A stretch of 64,000 nucleotides of DNA from Engraulis encrasicolus (GCF_034702125.1 NC_085859.1:7632271-7696270), one strand, 5' to 3'; shown: positions 1 through 13,975, counted from the stretch's first letter. Numbers and translations: made by a program. Notes: generated by a model from the letters alone, not told the origin.

Positions 1-540
1 ATAACTAACTGGAATGGACCAAACATTCGAGTGTTGTGTTGAGAAGTGAAGAATGGACCAAGTATTCTAGTTTCCCCTACAGAATGGTCCAAGTATTCTA
101 GTTTTCCCCTACAGCAGGGCTATTCAAATGGCGGCCCTGGGGCCAGATGCGGCCCTTGGACAGCAAGGTTCTGGCCCCCCACAAGCCCCTTCAAATGCAG
201 AATCGTTTTTTGGAATTTAGAGATAAAAGTATGGGCTCCGTTATCATGCTGAAAAGGGACACGGGACGTTAAAATGCAGGAAATTACATCTAAGAAATGC
301 AACATTTTCTGGGGGAGGACCCCCAGACCCTCCACTTCAATGAAGTCTTCCATATTTTTTTCATTGATAGTCGGCAAGCATAATGGTATACGTATAGTTT
401 GGCCCTTTTACTGGGAGGAATTTGAAATAATGGCCCTCGTTGAAATATAATTGAATACCCCTGCCCTACAGAATGGACCAAGGTTTCTAGTGTAACACTG
501 ATCAGTGTAAAATGGACCAAGCACTCCAGTGAAGTGACAG
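1..540. repeat. Minisatellite of about 33-40 bp units, interrupted by a MITE
   Basis: Units containing GAATGGACCAAGTATTCTAG and CCCCTACAG recur at about 10-45, 50-82, 83-114 and 471-530, with decay toward the right. A hAT MITE (115-463) splits the array. No gene is seen here; the short open frames have no recognisable domain. Confidence 0.6.
115..463. mobile_element. hAT-type MITE with perfect 8-bp TSD
   Basis: The left end starts CAGGGCTATTCAA and the right end finishes TTGAATACCCCTG, which are inverted copies. The flanks are CCCTACAG at 107-114 and again at 464-471, a perfect 8-bp target duplication as expected for hAT transposition. It is 349 bp with no coding capacity, so non-autonomous. 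Confidence 0.8.
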
Positions 541-687
541 TGACAGGCATTTCTTTCCAGACGTGAAGCCTTCCAGTGGTCAGTCATTGTGGAACTTGTT
601 TATTTACATTCAGCGAATCAACATGAGGGGGAGACAACAACAAGGGAACAGCTCGGAACAGTGACAGTCTGGAAGATGATAAGTGGA

Positions 688-689
<2 letters not shown>

Positions 690-777
<88 letters not shown>

Positions 778-789
778 GTGAGTGAGTGA

Positions 790-867
<78 letters not shown>

Positions 868-1016
868 GTGATCAAGCGAGCGAGAGAGAAAGAGTGAGTG
901 AGTGAGAGATAGAGTGAATGAGTGAGAGAAAGAAAGAGAGTGAGTGAGTGAGTGAGTGAGTGAGTGAGTGAGTGAGTGAGTCAGTGAGTGAGTGAGAGAG
1001 AGAAAGAGTGACCCTC
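690..1016. repeat. Compound (GT)n-(GA)n-(GAGT)n microsatellite
   Basis: A GT tract is followed by long GA tracts interspersed with GAGT and GAGC tetramers. It is low complexity; the open frames across it are artefacts. Confidence 0.95.
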
Positions 1017-1136
1017 ACACAGAGACAGAGACAGTGTGTGTGTTATGTAACGTTGTTGTTTCATGAGTAATACGTTTGACCCCCATGTCAAGCACATCTG
1101 CAGGAGACGGACTTGTATGTCTGTGTACGTGTGTTT

Positions 1137-1150
1137 GTACGTGTGTGTGT

Positions 1151-1222
<72 letters not shown>

Positions 1223-1296
1223 TGTCAGTGTCTTAGAGCCAGTCTTGCAGCTGGCCTGCTCCCTTTGGGTTGGGAAGGAACAATGAGTACTGTCAC

Positions 1297-1353
<57 letters not shown>
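1137..1353. repeat. (GT)n tract facing a (CA)n tract
   Basis: GT repeats at 1137-1221 and CA repeats at 1300-1353 flank about 80 bp of unique sequence. Because GT and CA are complementary, the block is an imperfect inverted repeat. Confidence 0.9.
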
Positions 1354-1359
<6 letters not shown>

Positions 1360-1725
1360 GAAATTACAGGGCGAGACAAACAGTGACGGTCTAGCAGCAG
1401 AGAGAGAGTCTGTGTTAGCATTTAGCATTTAGCATTTAGTAAAACAGACATTCTAGGAGTATCTTATCCAGTCTCTGATTAAAACATTTGCGTATAAGAC
1501 CAATCAGAGGATGACAAAATTAAAATCACACCATTTTCACATTGAGCCTATACAATAAGCCTATTATAAGCCTATACATAACTTTATAACTGCAGTTATA
1601 TAAATATTGATTAATATTCCCAGTGCATCATTTATCATGAACAAAAGAACCGTAGAGAACCGAAAACCGTGACATTGACACCGCGATATGAACCGAACCG
1701 TGAATTTTGTGAACCGTACCACCCC
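1354..1725. other. Mostly unique AT-rich sequence; right end of a decayed MITE
   Basis: There is a short TTTAGCA triplication near 1420. The segment ends in GAACCGTACCACCCCTA (1709-1725), which resembles the right end of a hAT MITE (TAGGGGTGGTACGG inverted). No matching left end was found. No gene is seen. Confidence 0.35.
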
Positions 1726-1728
1726 TAG

Positions 1729-1794
<66 letters not shown>

Positions 1795-2043
1795 TGTGTG
1801 ATCGTATGTGCGCACTCGTGCGAGAGAGTGTGTGTGAGCGAGAGAGCGTGTGTACGTGTGTGTGTGTACGTGTGTGTGTGTGTGAGTGTGTGTGTGTGTA
1901 CGTGTGTGTGTGTGTGAGTGTATGTGCGTGCGTACATATGTACTTGTGTGTAGTTCACTTAAGGGACACCAGACACTCTGTGTCTATTTCTGATGCTTCA
2001 GACTGTCGCGAGGCGAGCGGGCGGCCCTCTAAAAATCTCTCTA

Positions 2044-2118
<75 letters not shown>
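1726..2118. repeat. (GT)n and (CT)n microsatellites
   Basis: GT repeats with GTAC/GAGA variants occupy 1726-1925, and CT repeats occupy 2037-2118. The intervening 1935-2035 is unique sequence with no gene call. Confidence 0.9.
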
Positions 2119-2268
2119 AAGAAGCCTTGGCCTTCTAAGGACTCATGCAGACGGGCAAGTATGGGACGGAGGCCAAGCTTGTCCAAATGTGTCTGTGCTC
2201 AGTCCAAAACGGCCAGAAACCATGAATACAGACTATTCCTTTCTCACCAAAACGTGTGGTGTCAGCAC

Positions 2269-2535
2269 TAGTGCTGTAACGATATTGTATCGAACCGAGA
2301 AATCGTGATACACAAATTCACGATACTGTATCGTGATACAAGGAGGCAGTATACTGATACGCCCTTCCAAAGTTTTATTACCCATTTAGTCCAGAAAACA
2401 ACCTTATGATTTGATGTGATAGTGTTTCCATACTTCAGTGGAGATATATTTCAGAAATCATGGGGTGTATCAAACCGTAGATTAAAAATCGTGATACAAA
2501 CCGAATCGTGACTTGAGTGTATCGGTACAGCCCTA
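2269..2535. mobile_element. hAT-type MITE (267 bp)
   Basis: The left end TAGTGCTGTAACGATA and the right end TATCGGTACAGCCCTA are inverted copies, with internal ATCGTGATAC motifs near both ends. The flanks GTCAGCAC (2261-2268) and GTCAGCGC (2536-2543) are an 8-bp duplication with one mismatch. It has no coding capacity. Confidence 0.75.
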
Positions 2536-2783
2536 GTCAGCGCGGCACAAGGACGGGAGCGCGAGCAGGAGCCTGGACAAGTGTGCGCCGCCGAACCGCA
2601 TCATCATAGCTAATTTGCATAATATTTGCTCAAGTCCAACTACAAACTGTCGCTCAAGTCGCTCGAATCGCCTCTAGTCGTGTGACACTCACCAACATCC
2701 TGGAATCTAACTAGGGCGGCACTTCACTGCTTCTCATAAAATTCAAAAGACTAAATAAAATATAGCCTAAACTACAGCAACCA

Positions 2784-2881
2784 TGTGTGTACGTGTAAAA
2801 AAGTGTGTGTGTATGTGTGTGTGTGTGTGTGTGTGTATCTAAACTACAGCAACCATGTGTGTACGTGTAAAAAAAGTGTGT

Positions 2882-2921
<40 letters not shown>

Positions 2922-3110
2922 GTGTGTGTGTGTGTTGCCGAAAGCAATGTCAAGGCCAGCCCAACACTCGGACTGTCAAGGCCTCTGGTAGTTCACTCCT
3001 CCTGTGCCAGGTGCATACAAGAAAAGGTGTGTACCTTCAGCTGAACCAGAACACCACTAGACATGGGAAGACAGAGTGTGTGTGTGTGTGTGTGTGAGTG
3101 AGTGAGTGAG
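2784..3110. repeat. Tandem duplication built around (GT)n tracts
   Basis: The phrase CTAAACTACAGCAACCATGT recurs at about 2767 and 2840, each followed by GTACGTGTAAAAA and a GT tract, so a ~72-bp unit is duplicated. A GT/GAGT tract ends the block at about 3075-3128. Confidence 0.75.
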
Positions 3111-3172
3111 TGAGTGAGTGAGTGAGTGCTTGTGTGTGTTATCAGGGATCGCTACATGGGTGTCAGTCATCT

Positions 3173-3561
<389 letters not shown>

Positions 3562-3629
3562 CACTTCAGTACCACCACACAGCACAGGCCTGCTGTTGTT
3601 CTGCCAGGTCTATACAGGAAGCCCCCGTC

Positions 3630-6340
3630 TAATACATCACTCATCCCCTCTTTCCATCCCTCTTTCCTCTTACATCCCTCTTTCCTCTTACATCCCTCTT
3701 TCCTCTTACATCCCTCTTTACTCTCACCATCCCTCTTTACTCTCACCATCCCTCTTTACTCTCACCATCCCTCTTTACTCTCACCATCCCTCTTTCCTCT
3801 TTCATCCCTCTTTCCTCTCACCATCCCTCTATACTCTTTCATCCCTCTTTCCTCTCACCATCCCTCTTCCCTCTCCCATCCCTCTTTCCTCTCCCATCCC
3901 TCTTTCCTCTCACCATCCCTCTTTCCTCATCCCTCTATACTCCCACCATCTCTCCTACCTTTCGTCTTTCCCTCCTCTCCTCTATCCCTCTATCCCACTA
4001 CACGCCCCTCTTTCCTCTTACATCCCTCTTTCCTCTCACATCATCCCTCTTTCCTATTGCATTCATCTATACTCTCATCCCTCTTTCCTCTATACTCCCA
4101 TCATCCGTCTTTCCTCTTCCCTCTACACTCCCACCAGCCCTCCTACCTTCTGTCTTTCCCTCTTTCCTCCCCCATCCCTCTATCCCACTACACATCCCTC
4201 TTTCCTCTTACATCCCTCCCATCATCCCTCTTTCATTAATCTATACTCTCTCATCCCTCTTTCCTCTACATCTTTACTCCCATCATCCCTCTCTCATCCC
4301 TCTTTCCTCTTGCATTCATCTATACTCTCTCTCATCCCTCTTTCCTCTACCTCTATACTCCCACCATCCCTCCTACCTTCTGTCTTTCCCTCCTATATCC
4401 CTCTATCCCACTACACATCCCTCTGTCTTCTTCTCATCATCTCTCTTTCCTCTTATATCCCTCTATACTCCCATCATCTCTCCTACCTTCTGTTGTCTTT
4501 CTCTCCAGTATCCCTCTACACATCCCTCTTTCCCTCCATCTTCCTCATCATCCCTCTCTCATCCCTCTTTCCTCTTGCATTCATCTATACTCTCTCATCC
4601 CTCTTTCCTCTATACTCCCACCATTCCTCCTACCTTCTGTCTTTCCCTCCTATATCCCTCTATCCCACTACACATCCCTCTATCTTCTTCCCATCATCTC
4701 TCTTTCCTCTTATATCCCTCTATACTCCCATCATCCCTCGTTCCTCTTATATCCCTCTATACTCCCACCATCCCTCTTTCCTCATCCCTCTATACCAGTG
4801 TTTCCCAACCAGGGGTACGTGTACCACTAGGGGTACGCGAGCACACCTCAGGGAGTACGCGGAAAAATACAATAATTGCAAATATATTGAGTGTAGTCAC
4901 ATTGGGATAGAGGAACAGAGCATGTGTGAGGGTGAGGGGGTACTCATCAGATGACAAAATGGCTTAGGGGGTACACAGGACAAAAAAGGCTGGGAAACAC
5001 TGGTCTATACTCCTATCATCTCTCCTACCTTTCGTCTTTCCCTCCAGTATCCCTCTACACATCCCTCTTTCCCTCCATCTTCCCATCATCCCTCTCTATC
5101 CTTGTGCCATCTTTCTTTCTCCCTCTGTTTCTAGTCTCTTTGTCTTATATTCTTCTTCAAATCCCTCTTTCCCTCATTTCTCTCTCTCTCTCTCCAATCT
5201 TCTTTTTCCCCTCCTCCCCACTCCCATCCCTTTCTTTTCTCCTCTTTCTTTCTCTTGTCTCCCTCTCTTCTTCCCCCTCTCCCAGTAGTGCCAATTCCTA
5301 TTTCCCCTTCCAGCCCTCTTCCCCTCTTCCCCCATCCCTCTTCCTCTCCTTTCTACATCCCCCCTTTCCTCCTCCACCTCTCTTCCTCTCCTTTCTACAT
5401 CCCCCCTTTCCTCCTCCACCTCTCTTCCTCTCCTTTCTACATCCCCCTTTCCTCCTCCACCTCTCTTCCTCTCCTTTCTACATCCCCCTTTCCTCCACCA
5501 CCTCTCTTCCTCTCCTTTCTACATCCCCCTTTCCTCCACCACCTCTCTTCCTCCACTCACTCTCATCCATCTTTCCCTCCATTCCTCTTTCCATCCTTCA
5601 ACCCTCCATTCCTTTCCTTCTCCTCTCCTCTCCCTTCCACCCTTCTCTCTTCCATTCCTTACTCTATGCTCTCTCTCGTCTCCACTCCTCTCATCCATCT
5701 TTCCCTCCATTCATATTCCTTACCCTCTCCCTCTTTATCTCTCTTCTGACCCTTTACTATACTTCCTTCATCCCTCTCTCCCAGCACTGTTAATAGTGCC
5801 AGCTTTCTCTTCTTCCATTTCCCAACTTTCATCCTCCATCCCTCTTTTCATCTTTCCCTTTCTTTCTTCCCTCCATCCCTCTCCTTCTCTTCTCTTCTCT
5901 CCCTCCTCCATCTCTCTCTCTCTCCCAGGGGAGTTTCTCTCTGCTCCCCCTCTCCTCTCCACTCCTCCTCAACATCTCTCTCTCTCCCTCCACCTCTCTC
6001 ATCCATCGTTCCCTCTACCATCTCTCCATATCACTTCCTCTCTTTTATTCTGCTCCTTCTCTTCTCTCCCTCCTTCATCTCTCTATCTCTCTATCTCTCT
6101 CTCTATCATGGGAGTTACTCTCTGCTCCCCCTCTCCTCTCTGCTCCCCCTCTCCACTCCTCAACAGCTCCCTCTTTCCCTCCACACCTCTCATCCTCCGT
6201 TCACTCTTCCATCCCTCTATTTCTCTTCCCCTCTTTTTCATCCCTCTCCCTCCTTCATCTCTCTCCCTACCATGGGAGTTATTCTCTGCTCCCCCTCTCC
6301 TCTCCACTCCTCTTCTCCTCCTCCACAGTTCTCTCTCTCC
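3630..6340. repeat. About 2.7 kb pyrimidine-rich minisatellite-like region
   Basis: The plus strand is overwhelmingly C and T. Imperfect units CATCCCTCTTTCCTCT or CATCCCTCTTTACTCTCAC run from 3650 to 4795. A ~45-bp unit (CTCTTCCTCTCCTTTCTACA plus CCTCCACC) repeats about five times at 5340-5560. Later sequence repeats TCCATCTTTCCCTC and a GGGAGTT-CTCTGCTCCCCCTCTCC phrase. Long plus-strand open frames here (up to 452 codons) encode only Ser/Leu/Pro low complexity and are not genes. Confidence 0.9.
4796..5002. mobile_element. hAT-type MITE, CAGTGTTTCCCAACC family, copy 1
   Basis: It begins CAGTGTTTCCCAACCAGGGG and ends GGCTGGGAAACACTG, with repeated GGGGTACG motifs inside. The flanks CTCTATAC (4788-4795) and GTCTATAC (5003-5010) match at 7 of 8 bases. 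The insertion lies within the pyrimidine repeat. The same family occurs at 35095-35281. Confidence 0.8.
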
Positions 6341-6543
6341 CATTAGTAGAGTGTGTTCTCCATGAAAGGCAATCCCAGTCAGCCATTCCCACCACAACAC
6401 ACCACAATACACACACCCTTTCCCACCACAACACACCACAATACAGACACACACACACCCTTTCCCAAAACAACACACACGCAAGCACAAGTTCCCACCA
6501 TCACACAACAGTATGACCATACAAGGACACCCCCCTTCACTGC

Positions 6544-6940
<397 letters not shown>

Positions 6941-7024
6941 AGCCTCCAGGCCAGGGCTCCTTCTCAGGCTGGCATCAACATTAGCTCACCTCCTCTGACC
7001 CCTATGAACTCTCTGCTCTCCTCT

Positions 7025-7045
7025 CCTCTACTGTGTGCGTGCAGC

Positions 7046-7108
<63 letters not shown>

Positions 7109-7120
7109 CTCCTCTCCTCT

Positions 7121-7212
<92 letters not shown>

Positions 7213-7247
7213 CTCTGCTCTCCTCTCTTCTACTGTGTGTGTGCAGC

Positions 7248-7282
<35 letters not shown>

Positions 7283-7350
7283 CGTGCGTGTGTGTGTGTG
7301 AACCCTCTGCCCTCTTCTCTTCTACTGTGTGTGTCTGCAGCTTGTGTGTG
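7025..7350. repeat. Higher-order (GT)n array
   Basis: A unit made of CTCTGCTCTCCTCTCYTCTA, CTGTGTGTGTGCAGCTTG and a GT tract is repeated three to four times (about 7010-7110, 7205-7305 and 7305-7350). Copy number of the GT part varies between units. Confidence 0.85.
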
Positions 7351-7461
7351 TCTCACTCTCCACATTATGAGATCAGACAAAAAGCGTTTGCTAAATGCAT
7401 TGTAATGAAAGGTAATGCAACACCATAGGGTCTCAATGCAACACGCCCAAATAGGACATCA

Positions 7462-7790
7462 AAAGTGAAAGTGAGTGAAAGTGAAAGCCCATTGGGAATA
7501 TCCAACTCCCATTGTCATTGTGACACAGCACTCCACAGCACACAAGTGAACACTGCACACAACGAAATTGCATTTTATGCCTCACCCGTGCAAGGGGGCA
7601 GCCCTCAGTGGCGCCCCATGGGGAGCAGTGCGGTGGGACGGTACCATGCTCAGGGTACCTCAGTCTTGGAGGAGGATGGGGCAGAGCACTGGTTGATTAC
7701 TCCCCCCACCAACCTGGCGGGTCGTGAGTCGAACCGTCAACCTCTGGGATGCAAGTCTGACGCCCTGACCGCTCACCCATGACTGCCCCA
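7462..7790 (-). mobile_element. tRNA-derived SINE, family S1, copy 1
   Basis: On the minus strand it starts with a tRNA-like head: TGGGTGAGCGGTCAGGGC resembles a pol III A box and GGTTCGACTCACGACC a B box. A body containing GAGCATGGTACCGTCCCACC follows. It ends in a CTTTCACTTTC-type tail. Related copies lie at 52501-52800 (plus), 56855-57068 (minus) and a fragment near 58670. Confidence 0.75.
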
Positions 7791-7799
7791 GTGGTGCAA

Positions 7800-8930
7800 G
7801 CAAGAGCTCATAATCTCAGGCTCTCGGAACAGGTATTCTGTGGTGTAGGACGGTAGCCACGCGCGCCATCCTACGTACTTCCGCCAAGACACTTGACTCC
7901 GCACTACGTCTGGTACCTGTCTTCTGTGGAGCGATTTTGAGCGGTAGGATTTGGCCGGTGTTCTGACAAACGGTCCCACATTGTAATGTTATCCTACGGT
8001 AGGATGTTCTGTCAGACATGTCTGTTAAACGCTCCTACATCGCCATAGATAGACGTCAGACATGTTTGTTCAACAACTTATAGTTAAATCCTGTTTATTC
8101 CGAAAATGTCCTTTCAGCTTCCTGCAATCGCGTCAGATCAAACAAAGTCCAGACCATGAATACAAAATGGAAATGGTAGTATTATGGGATGGTCATAACC
8201 AGGCTAGTAGGACTGGGCCATATGATGACATATCTATTGTGGTAGGAAAGTGTCTATTCTGCCTCTTCCCTCTACTCTACTCTACTGTTTCTACTGTGAT
8301 AAACTCACTCCATTACAACCAACACAATTTAAGCTTAGTATAATGTAATAACATTTTGAGTTGTCACTATGCATGCTCTAAGTTCATATAACTGTAAAAA
8401 GAAGAATACAAATTTCATTTTAAATAAATGTGGCTTTGTGACCAGACACAATAAAGAGAATATCTGAAAACATACGCAATTGCAGTATATTGGGAGGATA
8501 TATTGTTATACAATATATTTTCCCCACATCACCCAGCACCATTGGGAAGTTTGCCAGCAAAAGAGACAACGTGATGGGACTGCCATCATTGGACAGGCAG
8601 TTTGTGCAGAAATATGATATGAAATCCCTACCGAACATATCTATTGTCTGGTATTTAAAGCAAGTTCAGAAATCACAGAAATCACACATTCATTCGCAAC
8701 ACAAAATCTTCATCTTTTCAGGGGACCTAGTTTGGGTTTGTTGTTTCTTGTTAAGATGCAGAGTGTCAGTAATGACCGTCTTGTTGGGGGAAAGCCTGGT
8801 GTAAAGAACACCTTACGTGACCTTACCTGACCCTAAATGAAGCAACAGGAAGCCGATTTGCTCAGACAATGCCGCATTGTTTCAGCTCAGAAAGAAAAGC
8901 TTCATGAGAAGTGGTTGACTTGAAAACCAC
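7800..8930. other. Intergenic or intronic DNA with a decayed MITE
   Basis: No exon is recognised. Sequence at about 8205-8520 (GACTGGGCCATATGATGACA, later AATAAAGAGAATATCTGAAA) matches the interior of the hAT MITE at 29000-29341 and looks like an old copy of that family. Confidence 0.5.
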
Positions 8931-8964
8931 AGCGTTACAAAACAAGTAAACTTCCCTTCATAAC

Positions 8965-9500
8965 AAAACAACACTACCCTACTCTACTAATGGAGGTCTA
9001 TAGCCACGTTTCCATAGTAACAACACCTACTCTACTCTACAAATATAGGCCTATAGCCACGTTTCCATAGTAACAACACTACTCTACTCTATTAATGTAG
9101 GTCTATAACCACGTTTCCATTGTAACAACACTACCCTCACTAATGTAGGTCTATAACCACGTTTCCATTGTAACAACACTACCCTCACTAATGTAGGTCT
9201 TATAAACTTCCATTCATAACAAAACAACACGACCCTACTCTACTAATGTAGGCCTATAACCAAGTTTCCATTGTAACAACACTAATGTAGGTCTTATAAC
9301 CTTCTCTCATAACAAAAGACTAGCCCTACTCTTCTAATGGAGGCCTATAACCTCCCCTTATAACAAAACAACACCAACCCCTAGTCTCCTCATATAGGCC
9401 TATAATCTTCCCTTATAACAAAACAACACCAACCCCTAGTCTACTCATATAGGCCTATAACCTTCCCTCAACACTACCCTACTCTACTAATGTAGGCCTC
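8965..9500. repeat. Minisatellite of about 60-75 bp units
   Basis: Phrases ACTAATGTAGGTCTATA, CCACGTTTCCATWGTAACAA and CAACACTACCCTACTCTACT recur about eight times with indels. No gene is seen. Confidence 0.8.
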
Positions 9501-9990
9501 AGTGTTTCCCCCAGAAAATTGGTTAGTCAAGGTGGTGAGGCTTCGATGTCACGCGGGGGGAGGTGTTGGCGGGGTTTGATGTCACGCACGGCACGAATAC
9601 TGTTTCGGGGGTTTGGGGGGGGGGGGGGGGAATAATAACAAAGCTGTGTAGAACTGGAAAATATGTATTTATTGACCTGCCATATCAAAACTATTTACAG
9701 AAGCTGAAAAGAAAAATGTAACAAAAAGTGCAGTGCAGGTTGTTTACATTAACGAAAAAGAGAAACCAAATGGAGTGCAAAATTGACTGGCTACCTATGA
9801 CTACCTATGGCACATTTTGCAAGTCTTGTCCTTGCAGGCCATCCTTCTCGGTTTTTCAAAAAAGAGTTCCAGTGCCCTGTTGTAATTAAACTGCCCTACT
9901 GGTGGCCCATTTATGCTAATTCTTGGGTTGCTGCTGACGTCATAGTGCTGCCCCCTGGTGGTGATCTACCGCTGCTGGTGGACAACCTGG
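9501..9990. mobile_element. Left end of a CAGTGTTTCCCCCAG hAT-like element
   Basis: It starts CAGTGTTTCCCCCAGAAAAT, a typical hAT terminus, and has a G16 homopolymer near 9615. A partner-like inverted end, CTGGGGGAAAGCCTG, lies at about 21536-21555 (13 of 15 matches). Matching 8-bp flanks are not present, so the two ends may come from different copies. The internal sequence has no recognised transposase. Confidence 0.5.
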
Positions 9991-10965
9991 GCTTGGAGCT
10001 GTCATGACCCAGAAGTTCCGGGCTACCCAGAAGTTCCGGGCGAATTCCAAATCAGCTGTTGGTGGCGTTGCTATAGTGATTACTGCAGCTCGCGTCAGAA
10101 CAGAAGAACAGAAGAACCAGAGCTTGGCTCGCGGATGCTATCAGAAGCGTTATCATTTACCTCGCATTTGAAAACCCATATTTTCTGCATGAAAACATTT
10201 TGTTATAATGTATTTTTAGTTTTATTACATAACCAGCCTATTATTAAGGCGATACTCATTTAGGTAACTGCTGGTGCCGTGGTGTGGGAAATGATGCTTG
10301 AGGAGAAGTATAAAATGGTCTGCCGTTAACAAGTGAGTACATTTCTGCTTTCTTTTACTGAATATCGTATTAGACTTGATTAGATGTCGAATTTGGGCAA
10401 GATGGGGCTAGACTTGTGTTGTGGTATCCTAGTTCTCTACTTCTCAATGCTTATTTTGGCCAGGACATGACTATTTTATCATAAGAATCACGTTAGCAAG
10501 CTAGGTGGCATGACGGCAGGATTTAGCAAACTACCACACACCGATGCACTTTTAGCCTACATTGGTGCCATTGTAGAGATCTCGAATTAACTTATTCTAC
10601 ATGCAATGTTTCAATGAATGCACAATTTGTTCGTGCCTAATCCATGCATGCTGCGTGTCTGAAAAGAGGTAAACAAAATCGCTAAGGTCCGTTTCCTAGC
10701 ACTAAGCTAAAAGTGGGGTCAAAGTGAATTGTGGGCTTCCTTCAATTATCCGTGAAATTATTAGCATACTACGGTCCTGTTAGTGTTTGTAATGCATGCT
10801 TCAACCTTACGTTTTGCTTAGTGCTGTGTTCATTTTGCAGGTAGGATAGGTTGCATGGTATTGAAAGAGGGGGTTCACCACGTAGGCAAGCTTTCAGAGC
10901 ACATTTCTGATTAAGTCTGGTCAAACAATAATTTCGCCACAAGTTCTCATCACAACCACACCTTA

Positions 10966-11211
<246 letters not shown>

Positions 11212-11759
11212 ACTGTGAATATGTATGGTGAATAGTGCAATGATGTGTGTAATGTCTGTGTTTTTCTGTATTCATGTACTGTACATGTATGCTACTGGAC
11301 ATCTTAATTTCCCTCTGGATTAATAAATGTTTCTCTTCTACTCTACTCTTGTTGTTTTCTCCTAGTTCTAGATGATGATGACACCTAGCCGGAGAAGCCA
11401 GACCATTCATTACGAAGTAATTAAAGCAGTCTGGTAAAAACCAGGCCAGATGAAAGCACCCGATACAGACGAGGACTGCAGTTGACGTGAGACCGAAGGC
11501 TGAAAGGTTTCAAATTGTCACACATTCTCTCAAGCTATGTAGGCAAAACTGTAGGTTCCTGTTTTGCTGTTGATGCTTTTTGTTGTTGTTGATTTTAATG
11601 TTGAGCATTAGTTTTCCCTCAAAAGATTTCACAGCAGTGCTAAAAATGGTGCTTCAGACATGTCAAGCAATAACATATGTCCATACGATAAGTTAACTAC
11701 TACTGAACATCTATGAAGACTGTGACCACTGTCCACTATTACTGAGATATTACCACTAC

Positions 11760-11795
11760 TCCATTTTATTATTATTATTATTATTATTATTTTAA
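11760..11795. repeat. (ATT)n microsatellite
   Basis: A short run of TTA/ATT triplets flanked by unique AT-rich sequence. Confidence 0.85.
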
Positions 11796-12601
11796 TAAAT
11801 ATTTTTAGGGGCTATATATGTGCAATTAATGAAGATTGGCCAACAGGCTGGTCCACTTGAGCCATGAAACTTCCAACACTAACAGTGACAGGTGTCTCAG
11901 ATATTTTGTCCAACCCCTGTAGATACAAGACATAAACAAAGACCTAATACACATAATTGCACATTGCAGTAAACGTATAGCAAAATCTGAGTATTATGCC
12001 GTATTGGTACAGTGTTATGATATTCTGGTGAGTAATCCGTGCCAGAACTGATAACAGTAGGCTTATCATCCCAGTTTTCTCAAATGAAGCACAAGACCCT
12101 CGACTATAAAGCTACATAGGATACCTGTTTTGAAAGCCCTTGTTCTAGCTCAGAGGTTGGATGTTTCTTTTAGTTGATTACAATGTGTGTGGATACATTA
12201 GAAGGGTTTTACTGTTCAAACACACACTCTCTAATGGGTCAGAGTGGCTTGTAAGTTTTCAACCAGCCTAGATACCCTCGATGATTGTGCGTTTAGATGT
12301 TTCCCAATAAAGTTGAAGTTAAGTTGAGTTCAGAACCACACATTAACCTTTTGTTGCTGAAAGTGTCCAGTAGATGGCGTTGACGCACCATAAATAACCA
12401 AGAAAACTATACTGAGAGTGACACAAAATGAATCAATAGACTAGAAAGTGTCAACACAGTATCCAAGTACTTAGGCCATAGCAATGACTCCAGGGGAGCT
12501 GCAGAATTATTTGCCTGGTAAATGGTATGCAAATGACATACCATTATTTTTTTATTCCAGTTCTAATCAATGAAGTGCACTCATGTTCTTTGTCTGTCTT
12601 C

Positions 12602-12700
12602 AGTTGCTGTCTTCAGTGGACAAGCCAGATGTGGCACGGCGCCCCTGCACTGTGGAGGTCACACACAGCCAACGGAACCACATGACCAACATGGAAGAGG
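12602..12700 (+). other. Possible exon inside the 7.75-kb element
   Basis: A strong acceptor (TTCTTTGTCTGTCTTCAG) precedes an open stretch ending GAAGAG|GTCAGTG, a plausible donor. The frame reads LLSSVDKPDVARRPC and onward. I recognise no domain. It could be a coding exon of the surrounding transposon, or chance. Confidence 0.3.
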
Positions 12701-13324
12701 TCAGTGTGCAGCCCTGCCTGTCTAAATATATTCAGATAATTAATACACCATCCCCAATACCATTTAACCCTTGTAAGGTGTTCAGGTCTTTTAGACCCAT
12801 ACCTACATATCTACATCTACATATACATACTGTATACATATACATACATATACAGTTATAATGGCCATGTGTCTGTTATTATGGAAACATACACCATGTT
12901 TAACTGTGGAAACTGTATTACCAAGGTTTAAGGCCTGTCCCTTTCTTCACCTAGCAGAAGCAGCATTCATGTGTCCCAGCTGGTCCAACTAAATATCATC
13001 AGACCAAAGCAGAGACTTCAAAAACTCATTTTTGAATTTCAAACGTTCACAGGCAAAGCTCAATTGGACTCTCATATTCACCGGCTTTAGTAAAGGGGTC
13101 TTCTGTGATGATGGCCCCAAAGCCCAATATGATGACGAGCCCTTTTGTTCTTATCATATTTGCCCCCCTTTTCTGTTTAAAATCATAACAATATAAACAT
13201 ACAAATTCAACTTATTGGAGATTATCTCCATAGAGTATTTGTTTCTAGATAAAAGAAACTTGTTGATGATGGTCATTCTCAGTGATAAATCAAGCGGTTA
13301 AGTATTGAACACTCCTGCATTTAC

Positions 13325-13445
13325 CTATGACGGAGGTCAACTCGCACCTGTTCACCCCCCTCAGGGATCGAACGTGCGACCTCGTCAACTACAACGGTCC
13401 GGCAATGGGAGACACAATACGATACCGCTGGGCCAAGAGACTAGT
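13325..13445 (-). repeat. tRNA-like SINE head
   Basis: On the minus strand, TTGGCCCAGCGGTATCG resembles a pol III A box and CGTTCGATCCC a B box about 50 nt later. It lacks a clean cloverleaf, so it is more likely a SINE head than a functional tRNA. Confidence 0.45.
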
Positions 13446-13869
13446 CTTTTGGCCCAACGGCACAGAGACTGTATGAGGCTATCGGAGGGAGGTTTACACC
13501 TGCACCTTGAGGCTATGCGTAGATCGTTGAACTGTACAAATCAAGAGATATGTCTAATTTCAGGAGGGGGGGTAATAGTATTGTCCTTAATGTATGTCTG
13601 CTTTTTCCTATGTTACAGACATTGCCAAATAGATGGACCTGCGCCTAGATGTCATCATACAGCAGCAGTTGCTCATCCTGGACCAGCTTCCAAAAGTTGT
13701 TTTTACCTGAATGATGTGATATTTGAACTTGTGTTATTAAAAATCAATTTGCTTTTTACGAGTTTGTGTTCATAGGTGAGGGTGGGGTCAGGTGATGTTG
13801 AAAGTGTTGTTCAATAGTGTTAACAATCATTTGGGGTAGCAACCTATAATTGGTGTACAACATGCATGA

Positions 13870-13975
13870 CATATTACATTACATGACACTTAGCTGACGC
13901 TTTTATCCAAAGCGACTTATACTTACAGGGTAGGCTATTGGTTACAGTCACTCAAGCTATGTGGGTTTAATTTCC
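13870..13975. repeat. Conserved fish repeat fragment, copy 1
   Basis: CTTAGCTGACGCTTTTATCC followed by AAAGCGACTTA and a TTGGTTACAGTC phrase matches 22575-22720. The motif recurs in many teleost repeats (family knowledge). A related GCGTTTGCTAAATGCATTG tail lies at 7384-7402. Confidence 0.5.

Noticed and set aside
3596..4954. 452-codon plus-strand open frame
   Set aside because: Ser/Leu/Pro-only low complexity encoded by CATCCCTCTTTCCTCT repeats, with no domain or splice context.
7700..7790. Functional tRNA gene
   Set aside because: A and B box words exist, but the segment is the head of a repeated SINE and lacks a full cloverleaf.
8965..9500. CRISPR-like repeat array
   Set aside because: Units are degenerate minisatellite repeats without constant-length spacers, in a vertebrate-type genome.
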